Below, piece after piece: positions 58,050 through 64,000 of a DNA stretch of 64,000 nt. Source of the DNA: Vibrio injensis (GTDB lineage Bacteria > Pseudomonadota > Gammaproteobacteria > Enterobacterales > Vibrionaceae); assembly GCF_001895205.1 (NCBI RefSeq), contig NZ_BDJF01000025.1:1-64000 (forward strand). Reading direction: 5' to 3'. The notes beneath the pieces were generated by a model. The model searched no databases. It was not told the DNA's origin and saw only the letters and a program-made list of their open reading frames with translations. Position numbers and translations under genes: made by a program. Position 1 is the first letter of the stretch. The number at the start of each line of letters is the position of its first letter.

Positions 58050-58550
58050 ATGTATAAATGGTTACTGAGCTTATTGGTGCCACTACTTACGGCGATGAGC
58101 TTTAACGTCTACGCCAATGGTGAACCACTGCAATTAGACTGGATTGATCTCATTCCGGAAAATGAGCGCAACCAATTTAACGCGATGGGCATGCCGATGA
58201 TCGATCACAACCTCGATTTACCCGCTCAGCAAATAAAAGTGGGCAGTGTACGCAGTGAGCTCAATGGCAGTCAGGTAAAAATCCCAGGCTTTGTCATTCC
58301 TCTTGAGGGAGACGAAAACTCCATTACCGAGTTTTTACTGGTTCCTTACTTTGGGGCTTGTATTCATGTCCCACCACCGCCACCGAATCAGATCATTTAT
58401 GTCAAATACCCTCAAGGAGCTCCCATTCAACAGCTATGGGATGTGGTGTATGTGATAGGAACATTGAAAACCGAAGTGGTCAGTGCGGAATTGGCGGAAA
58501 CCGCCTATCTGATTGAGGGAACCGCGATCGAAGATTACGATGACATGTAA
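58050..58550 (+). CDS. DUF3299 family periplasmic protein of the zinc operon
   Basis: A 166-aa protein with a signal peptide (about residues 1-22, ending NVYA). DUF3299 landmarks are LDWIDLIPENER, VKIPGFVIPLEGDENSITEFLLVPYFGACIHVPPPPPNQIIYV and a C-terminal LIEGTAIEDYDDM. The conserved Cys-Ile-His with a polyproline run (GACIHVPPPPPNQ) suggests a possible metal site. The function is unknown; DUF3299 genes often lie beside MacB-type transporter genes. It is the last gene of the operon, 13 bp after the permease gene. Confidence 0.85.
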   Translation: MYKWLLSLLVPLLTAMSFNVYANGEPLQLDWIDLIPENERNQFNAMGMPMIDHNLDLPAQQIKVGSVRSELNGSQVKIPGFVIPLEGDENSITEFLLVPYFGACIHVPPPPPNQIIYVKYPQGAPIQQLWDVVYVIGTLKTEVVSAELAETAYLIEGTAIEDYDDM

Positions 58551-58591
58551 CAGGTTGTTAAATAATTGCTAATTGAAGACCGCTTTACTGG

Positions 58592-58696
58592 TTACATCAT
58601 GTATTTGGCTAAATAACTTAGTAATCCCAAATAGATCAAAAACAGTAAAGTGGTCGATAGGTGCTTAAACCAGCGATTTTCTTTATCGTACTTCAT
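58592..58696 (-). CDS. Possible 34-aa small membrane protein
   Basis: An open frame from ATG 58696: a basic N-terminus (MKYDKENRWFKHLS), then one hydrophobic helix (TTLLFLIYLGLLSYLAKYMM). GGGGGAC is 3 nt before the ATG and ACAGAGG farther up. The composition is that of a real single-pass small protein. The frame extends further upstream (to 58900), but that part overlaps the TIGR03899 gene antisense and lacks the same character. No similarity is recognised. Its promoter could lie in the 58700-58780 AT-rich segment. Confidence 0.4.
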   Translation of the reverse strand: MKYDKENRWFKHLSTTLLFLIYLGLLSYLAKYMM

Positions 58697-58747
58697 TGCG
58701 TCCCCCAAGTCCTCTGTTAACAATTTTAACAAGTTATTATCATTTAT

Positions 58748-58771
58748 GATAGCGCAAATTTGTGCGCTATC
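58748..58771. repeat. 9-bp inverted repeat upstream of the TIGR03899 gene
   Basis: Arms GATAGCGCA (58748-58756) and TGCGCTATC (58763-58771), loop AATTTG, about 78 bp before ATG 58850. It is an operator-like palindrome, or an mRNA hairpin, in the shared regulatory region with the small minus-strand frame. Confidence 0.45.
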
Positions 58772-58849
58772 ACCAAGAGTTTCACTGGTTACCTTCGCCA
58801 ATCCACGGTACATTTTAGAATATGATTCAATGGTAAAATTTGGTAACCC

Positions 58850-59746
58850 ATGGCTGAGCTGAAATCCTCGGTTGTGATTGAGCATCCAACCACAACCCAT
58901 TCCAATACAGAGAAAAAATCCAGTTATCTAAAAGATAGCGCGAGTCGTATCTCATCCATTGCTCAGCAACATGGGGTAGATGCTTTACTGCTCGATGAAA
59001 AACCGCAAAAAACGCCGTTAGATAGAGCGCTAAAACGTGAACGAGAGAGAAAAGAGCAACGACAAAAAAACCTTGAACAGATCGTGCGTCTGGCGCACCT
59101 TTCTTGTCATAACGAAACGGCGGGCGATCCTGATCAAGACTGGCTATACCGTTTCTTCGATATGGCGCAAGATATTCATAACTCATCCATGCAGCGTCTG
59201 TGGGCTCAAGTTCTGAAACGTGAAGTGACCAACCCAGGGTTTACTTCGATGAAAGCACTGAGTATTTTGCAAAACATGACTCCCAAAGAAGCGCAAATTT
59301 TACAGCGTGCCGCCGGTCTCAGTTGCAGCTTTGGCAGCGATCCGAGCTTGAAATTACTGTTTGGTCTTAAAGTACAAAACAGTATTTTTAGTTTAGGTAA
59401 ACGCAATATTACCTCAACATTAAATATTGGTAGCCACCAATTACCTTACTCCAGCTTACTGGTATTAATCGAACTTGGCTTACTGCATGCCACAGAATTA
59501 GAATCAGGAGCAATCGAGTTTGATCCCCCCCTCACCCTGAACTATCAAGGTAAACAGCTCACGTTAAACGTGACCGCCAAAGGGGTACATTTGCTGTACT
59601 ATCGCTTTACCCCCACAGGCAATGAACTCTGCCGACTATTAGGCAATAAACCCAATAGTAGTTATTACGATCAACTGATCGCTCTATTAGGGCAAAAGTT
59701 TATTGTTCATAGTGACGCGAGCGGTACCATTCATCACACGGTATAA
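58850..59746 (+). CDS. TIGR03899 family protein
   Basis: A 298-aa soluble protein of a family I recall from Vibrio, Shewanella and relatives; function unknown. It has a charged helical N-terminal third (about 50-85, KRERERKEQRQKNLEQIVRLA) and a helical middle with DWLYRFFDMAQDIHNSSMQRLWAQVLKREVTNPG, which resembles the DUF2806 type of helical segment. The C-terminal part is likely alpha/beta (TAKGVHLLYYRFTPTGNELCRLLG). No signal peptide or membrane segment is seen. It is convergent with cysC. Confidence 0.8.
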   Translation: MAELKSSVVIEHPTTTHSNTEKKSSYLKDSASRISSIAQQHGVDALLLDEKPQKTPLDRALKRERERKEQRQKNLEQIVRLAHLSCHNETAGDPDQDWLYRFFDMAQDIHNSSMQRLWAQVLKREVTNPGFTSMKALSILQNMTPKEAQILQRAAGLSCSFGSDPSLKLLFGLKVQNSIFSLGKRNITSTLNIGSHQLPYSSLLVLIELGLLHATELESGAIEFDPPLTLNYQGKQLTLNVTAKGVHLLYYRFTPTGNELCRLLGNKPNSSYYDQLIALLGQKFIVHSDASGTIHHTV

Positions 59747-59756
59747 ACCTGCACTC

Positions 59757-59788
59757 ATAAAAAAGCCACTCACAAAATGAATGGCTTT
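59757..59788 (-). terminator. Terminator of the cys operon
   Basis: On the minus strand AAAGCCATTCA, loop TTTTG, TGAGTGGCTTT then TTTTA; one mismatch in the stem. It lies 29 bp beyond the cysC stop and may also stop the TIGR03899 transcript. Confidence 0.7.
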
Positions 59789-59816
59789 GAATAAGCAATA
59801 GCAAAGTCGTATCGCT

Positions 59817-60434
59817 TTAACGAATAATCCCTCGTTGCTGTAACGCAACAATACAGCGCTCAACCAATACCTCAACAGGCTCTTCACCTGCGGGTAAATC
59901 AATCTCAGCTTCCAACGGAGCTTCGTACACCGAATCAATCCCAGTAAACTGAGTCAGTTCACCCGCTCGCGCTTTTTTATACAACCCTTTTGGATCACGC
60001 TGCTCACACACGGCTAATTGAGTGTTCACAAACACTTCCAAAAATTCGCCTTCGGGCATTAATGCTCGTACTCGTTGCCTTTCAGCACGGTGCGGCGAAA
60101 TAAAAGCCGTTAAAACAATCAATCCTGCATCGGCCATTAACTTGGCAAGCTCACCAATACGGCGAATATTTTCTCGGCGATCCTGCTCAGAAAAACCTAA
60201 ATCGGCACACAGTCCATGACGCACATTATCGCCATCCAACAAATAGGTATGGTAACCAAGCTCAACAAGACGTTGCTCCAAAGCTCCCGCAATGGTTGAC
60301 TTTCCGGATCCAGATAACCCAGTAAACCACAGAACGGCTGGGCTCTGGTGCTTTAATCGTGCTCGATGAGTCTTATCAACACTGTGCTCATGCCAGACGA
60401 TCGTCGGTTTAGTAACATTATCGATAGTGTGCAT
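59817..60434 (-). CDS. cysC: Adenylyl-sulfate kinase
   Basis: Phosphorylates APS to PAPS in assimilatory sulfate reduction. It is 205 aa. The P-loop is GLSGSGKST at 39-47, the lid region includes [32 protein letters not shown], and [25 protein letters not shown] binds APS. Its first base overlaps the cysN stop by 1 nt, so it is in the cobA-cysD-cysN-cysC run. Confidence 0.96.
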   Translation of the reverse strand: MHTIDNVTKPTIVWHEHSVDKTHRARLKHQSPAVLWFTGLSGSGKSTIAGALEQRLVELGYHTYLLDGDNVRHGLCADLGFSEQDRRENIRRIGELAKLMADAGLIVLTAFISPHRAERQRVRALMPEGEFLEVFVNTQLAVCEQRDPKGLYKKARAGELTQFTGIDSVYEAPLEAEIDLPAGEEPVEVLVERCIVALQQRGIIR

Positions 60435-61867
60435 TATTGCCCCTTAAATTGGCTGATATCTTTCGCCTCCCAATGGGGGAAATGTTTTCTGACTAATGCA
60501 TTAAATTCCAACTCAAAAGCCGACAATCTACTGGTAACTGGGGCGTCTAACGCTTGCAATGGCTCACGAATCAAACCCGCTCCGACCGTGACGTTAGTCA
60601 AACGGTCAATGATAATAAAACCACCAGTATCCGCACAATCTTGATAGGTATCTACTGCTAGTTGATGGGTAAAGCGCCATTGACAACGGGCAATGCCATT
60701 AAGCGGTAGCTGTTCAGTTTGAAAGGTACTGAGCTGATTAATATCGTACTGATATTTAATGTGGGTTACTCGACCCAGAGTTTTTTTACCCGCAATTTTA
60801 ATATCGTATTCACGCTCGGGTTGTAGTGGCTGCTCCGCCATCCATACCACATCCGCGACGAGTTGCGAGGTTAGCGAAACGTTCGCATCGGCCAACACTA
60901 ATAGATCGCCGCGACTGATATCGATCTCATCTTGTAGAGTTAAGGTCACCGCTTGTCCTGCATTGGCATGGCTTAAATCTCCATCAAAGGTAACAATCCG
61001 CGTAATCGCAGAGGTTTTCCCAGACGGTAACACTTTGACCTTATCACCAACATGAATTGTGCCCGCGGCAACCGTACCAGCAAAACCACGAAAATCTAAA
61101 TGAGGACGATTCACATACTGAACGGGAAAACGAAAATCAGCATTGATACTCGGTGGCTTAATCTGCACATTTTCCAACTGTTCGAGCAAAGACTCACCAC
61201 GATACCAAGGCATGAATTGGCTCTTCTCGACGACATTATCACCTTCCAACGCAGAGATTGGAATTAAATCAATAGCGATGTCTTGGGCAAGATTTTTCGA
61301 GAAATCAGCGTATTGCTGGCAAATTTCGTCAAATCGAGCTTGGGAGTAATCCACCAAATCCATCTTATTGATCGCAACAATGAAGTGTTTGATCCCCAAT
61401 AAATGGGCAATAAACGAATGGCGACGGGTTTGATCTAATACGCCTTTGCGTGCATCGATCAGGATAATGGCCAAATCGCAAGTCGATGCTCCAGTGGCCA
61501 TGTTACGCGTGTACTGCTCATGCCCTGGTGTATCGGCAATAATAAATTTGCGCTTCTGAGTGGAAAAATAACGATAAGCAACGTCAATCGTAATGCCTTG
61601 TTCACGTTCAGCTTGTAAGCCATCGACCAATAGTGCGAGATCAGGCCGTTCACCGGTGGTGCCTACGCGCTGGCTATCAGAATGAACGGCAGCTAACTGA
61701 TCTTCATAGATCTGTTTAGAATCATGCAACAGACGACCAATTAACGTACTTTTTCCATCATCAACCGATCCACAGGTTAGAAAGCGTAATAATGATTTAT
61801 GTTGATGTTGGTTGAGGTATCCTTCAATACCCAGCTCAGCAAGTTGAGCATGCACTGCACTGTTCAT
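60434..61867 (-). CDS. cysN: Sulfate adenylyltransferase subunit 1 (GTPase)
   Basis: Regulatory GTPase of ATP sulfurylase. It is 477 aa. G1 is GSVDDGKST at 33-41, G3 is [13 protein letters not shown]4 is NKMDLVD. EF-Tu-like beta-barrel domains follow. No APS kinase domain is fused, consistent with a separate cysC gene. It follows cysD by 17 bp. Confidence 0.96.
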   Translation of the reverse strand: MNSAVHAQLAELGIEGYLNQHQHKSLLRFLTCGSVDDGKSTLIGRLLHDSKQIYEDQLAAVHSDSQRVGTTGERPDLALLVDGLQAEREQGITIDVAYRYFSTQKRKFIIADTPGHEQYTRNMATGASTCDLAIILIDARKGVLDQTRRHSFIAHLLGIKHFIVAINKMDLVDYSQARFDEICQQYADFSKNLAQDIAIDLIPISALEGDNVVEKSQFMPWYRGESLLEQLENVQIKPPSINADFRFPVQYVNRPHLDFRGFAGTVAAGTIHVGDKVKVLPSGKTSAITRIVTFDGDLSHANAGQAVTLTLQDEIDISRGDLLVLADANVSLTSQLVADVVWMAEQPLQPEREYDIKIAGKKTLGRVTHIKYQYDINQLSTFQTEQLPLNGIARCQWRFTHQLAVDTYQDCADTGGFIIIDRLTNVTVGAGLIREPLQALDAPVTSRLSAFELEFNALVRKHFPHWEAKDISQFKGQ

Positions 61868-61884
61868 TTTCTTTCCTCAAATCC

Positions 61885-62793
61885 TTAGAAATAACCTTGG
61901 CGTTTTTTCAGTTCCATCGATCCAGACTGATCGTGATCGATCGCCCGCCCCTGTCGCTCACTGGACGTTGCCACCAACATCTCTTCAATAATCCCGGTCA
62001 ACGTATCGGCTTCAGATTCTACGGCTCCGGTCAGGGGGTAGCAGCCGAGAGTTCGGAACCGAACTCGCTTGTATTGAACCTCTTCACCCGGTTGTAATGG
62101 CATCCGCTGATCATCGACCATAATCAACATGCCATCTCGTTCAACCACTGGGCGAATATCAGCCAAATACAGCGGCACAATATCGATATTTTCTAGATAG
62201 ATGTATTGCCAAATATCCAATTCCGTCCAGTTCGATAAAGGGAATACGCGAATGCTTTCCCCTTTATTAATTTGTCCGTTATAGGTTTTCCATAGCTCTG
62301 GACGTTGGTTTTTCGGATCCCACGTATGGTTTTGATCACGAAACGAATAGACCCGCTCTTTGGCTCGAGATTTTTCTTCATCACGACGCGCACCACCAAA
62401 AGCGGCATCAAACCCATAGTGATTGAGAGCTTGTTTCAATCCTTGGGTTTTCATGATATCGGTGTGTTTTGAGGAGCCATGCACAAAGGGATTAATCCCC
62501 ATCGCCAATCCTTCTGGGTTTTTATGTACCAAAAGTTCAAAACCATACTTTTCAGCTGCCGCATCACGAAACTCGATCATCTCGCGAAATTTCCAATCCG
62601 TATCCACATGCAGTAAAGGAAAAGGAATTTTTCCCGGATAAAACGCTTTGCGAGCCAGATGCAACATCACGGAGGAGTCTTTACCTATCGAGTACATCAT
62701 CACTGGGTTCGCAAATTCTGCCGCCACCTCACGAAGAATATGAATACTCTCCGCTTCAAGTTGCTGTAAATGGGTTAAACGTTGTGGATCCAT
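61885..62793 (-). CDS. cysD: Sulfate adenylyltransferase subunit 2
   Basis: Catalytic subunit making APS from sulfate and ATP. It is 302 aa. The PP-loop is [12 protein letters not shown] at about 35-46, and [23 protein letters not shown] and the C-terminal LKKRQGYF are conserved in CysD. GGAAACCGACAG precedes ATG 62793. It lies 69 bp after cobA, so both probably share a transcript. Confidence 0.96.
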   Translation of the reverse strand: MDPQRLTHLQQLEAESIHILREVAAEFANPVMMYSIGKDSSVMLHLARKAFYPGKIPFPLLHVDTDWKFREMIEFRDAAAEKYGFELLVHKNPEGLAMGINPFVHGSSKHTDIMKTQGLKQALNHYGFDAAFGGARRDEEKSRAKERVYSFRDQNHTWDPKNQRPELWKTYNGQINKGESIRVFPLSNWTELDIWQYIYLENIDIVPLYLADIRPVVERDGMLIMVDDQRMPLQPGEEVQYKRVRFRTLGCYPLTGAVESEADTLTGIIEEMLVATSSERQGRAIDHDQSGSMELKKRQGYF

Positions 62794-62862
62794 TCTGTCG
62801 GTTTCCTTTTCGCTGCCTTGTCATTATCTCGAACAAGAAAATGGCAAGAGTAAAATAATCAA

Positions 62863-63744
62863 TTAGGCATAGTGGTAGTGGGTGGGACGCTCAGTTTGCT
62901 CGCCAAACCAAGCCAATTTATCGGCTAACGCGACCACCTCACCAATCACAATTAAGGCCGGTGATTGCGCTTGAGTCGCTAATTGGGGTAAATCTTGCAA
63001 AACGCCTCGAAATACTTTTTGGGCTTGCTGAGTACCTCGCTCAATTATCGCAATTGGCGTCGAGGCATGGCGTCCATGTAAGAGGAGTTGCTGAGTGATC
63101 ATCGTGGCGTTCATCAACCCCATATAAATAACTAAGGTTTGATGACCACGCGCTAAGGTCGGCCACTCCATCTCATCAATAGTGTCGTTTTTTAAATGTC
63201 CGGTGATAAATAAAGCCGACTGCGCATAATCACGGTGAGTTAATGGAATACCAGCGTACGCCGTCGCTCCAGCCGCAGCAGTAATGCCAGGGATCACTTG
63301 AAATGGAATGCCAGCATCCGCTAACACTTCCAGCTCTTCCCCACCACGGCCAAACATAAAAGGATCACCGCCTTTTATCCTCACCACGCGATGCCCCAAT
63401 TGGGCAAAATCCACCAGCAGTTGATTAGTTTTTTCTTGCGGAACACTATGATGACCGGCACGTTTACCCACACAGACCAAAATCGTTTTGCTGGGGATCA
63501 ACGCCATAATGTCTTCTGAAACTAAATAGTCATAGAGCACAACATCCGCTTGTTGTAGATAGTTGAGTGCTTTAACCGTCAGCAATTCAGGATCGCCAGG
63601 ACCAGCACCAACTAATGCGACTTCTCCGGTGCGTAATTGGCTACGCGATAAGCGGGTATAGGAGTTCGAAATTCCCCCTCCATCTAATGCTACTAGCGTT
63701 GCTTGATGCGCTTTTTTCGTCGTAACGCTTTGTAAACCCGCCAT
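62863..63744 (-). CDS. cobA: Uroporphyrinogen-III C-methyltransferase
   Basis: SUMT makes precorrin-2, here probably for siroheme, the cofactor of sulfite reductase; this explains its place with cysDNC. It is 293 aa with an N-terminal extension of about 40 residues. Motifs are [16 protein letters not shown] (starting at 45), [31 protein letters not shown] and [20 protein letters not shown]. There is no CysG-type dehydrogenase/ferrochelatase domain. ATG 63744 has AAGGATAACAACG upstream. Confidence 0.95.
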   Translation of the reverse strand: MAGLQSVTTKKAHQATLVALDGGGISNSYTRLSRSQLRTGEVALVGAGPGDPELLTVKALNYLQQADVVLYDYLVSEDIMALIPSKTILVCVGKRAGHHSVPQEKTNQLLVDFAQLGHRVVRIKGGDPFMFGRGGEELEVLADAGIPFQVIPGITAAAGATAYAGIPLTHRDYAQSALFITGHLKNDTIDEMEWPTLARGHQTLVIYMGLMNATMITQQLLLHGRHASTPIAIIERGTQQAQKVFRGVLQDLPQLATQAQSPALIVIGEVVALADKLAWFGEQTERPTHYHYA

Positions 63745-64000
63745 CGTTGTTATCCTTAACTCAAATTGATGGCTTTATTATGAGTGGTAGATGTTATTGC
63801 TCGAAATTCTAAAATTTCATTTTTTATACTAAAAGCTGATAAGCAATCGTCAGCCTTGCTTTGCAATAGCAAAAGCTTCTGAATAACTCACACTTTGTGA
63901 TGTTCAGTCCGACACATTGCATCACAATTTGTTACATTCACCGCTATTGCTAACGAGGAAAGCCAAACAAGCAATCCCGATAATCAACAGGAAATGACCT
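63745..64000. other. Upstream region of the cys operon at the window edge
   Basis: Contains the minus-strand promoter region of cobA-cysDNC. TATAAA and TAGAAT hexamers are seen near 63800-63830 in an AT-rich stretch, a plausible CysB target, with no precise site defined. An ATG at 63994 on the plus strand may begin a gene that continues outside, but too little is visible. Confidence 0.35.

Noticed and set aside
58592-58900. A 102-codon minus-strand frame from 58900
   Set aside because: Its first part overlaps the TIGR03899 start antisense and has no supporting ribosome-binding site; only the last 34 codons look like a protein and were listed separately.
63994-64000. Possible start codon of a plus-strand gene at the right edge (cpdB is next in V. 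cholerae, from memory)
   Set aside because: Only seven bases are visible, and AGGAA directly abuts the ATG; no coding sequence can be judged.

Overview
The window is chromosomal DNA from a gammaproteobacterium of the family Vibrionaceae, almost certainly a Vibrio. The protein sequences resemble Escherichia coli orthologs at medium-high similarity. From memory, the gene order is that of one continuous stretch of Vibrio cholerae chromosome 1 (HD-GYP gene, lptGF, pepA, holC, valS ... cysCND, cobA). Family-restricted genes such as ZrgA, DUF2607 and TIGR03899 agree. I see no insertion sequence, phage gene, integrase, CRISPR array or plasmid function; this is mostly conserved core genome.

Layout. 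The left edge (1-360) is the leader and tandem promoters of an rRNA operon read leftwards out of the window. Next come an HD-GYP gene, tRNA-Leu(CAA), an RDD membrane protein, lptF-lptG, pepA, holC and valS. A 2-hydroxyacid dehydrogenase, rluA and an NRAMP-related transporter follow, then rapA and a PIN-PhoH ATPase gene. The nucleotide and arginine block holds argF, a pyrL leader with attenuator, pyrBI and ridA. The envelope block (21.9-31.9 kb) has plsC, murA, ibaG, mlaFEDCB, then yrbG-kdsD-kdsC-lptC-lptA-lptB. It runs into the rpoN-hpf-ptsN-rapZ-npr nitrogen-PTS cluster. After that come mgtE, pmbA (tldE), darP, thiBPQ under a TPP riboswitch, ubiX, mpl, fbp, ppa, ytfP, tamA-tamB and msrA. An unnamed envelope protein gene overlaps ytfJ. 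A Zur-box-controlled zinc-uptake operon follows (DUF2607, His-rich ZrgA, MacB/LolCDE-type ABC ATPase and permease, DUF3299). The right end carries a TIGR03899 gene and the sulfate-assimilation operon cobA-cysD-cysN-cysC.

How the genes work together. The window is rich in outer-membrane biogenesis: LPS export (LptFG, LptCAB), Kdo synthesis (KdsD, KdsC), phospholipid retrograde transport (MlaBCDEF), TamAB, and peptidoglycan synthesis and recycling (MurA, Mpl). Stress, nutrient and metal control come from RpoN with the nitrogen PTS, HPF, RapA, MgtE, the zrg operon and c-di-GMP turnover.

The most interesting signals are: (1) the zrg zinc operon, with a 35-bp perfect palindrome over its promoter and a mechanistically odd transporter type; (2) an NRAMP-family gene lacking the canonical metal-binding motifs, behind a long structured leader of no class I recognise; (3) a three-way-junction-like leader with a CRP-like site upstream of the PIN-PhoH gene; (4) a perfect 11-bp hairpin inside the start of ptsN; (5) a short pyrL-like leader peptide ending at the pyrBI attenuator. 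Functional calls rest on reading the translated sequences; no database search was run.
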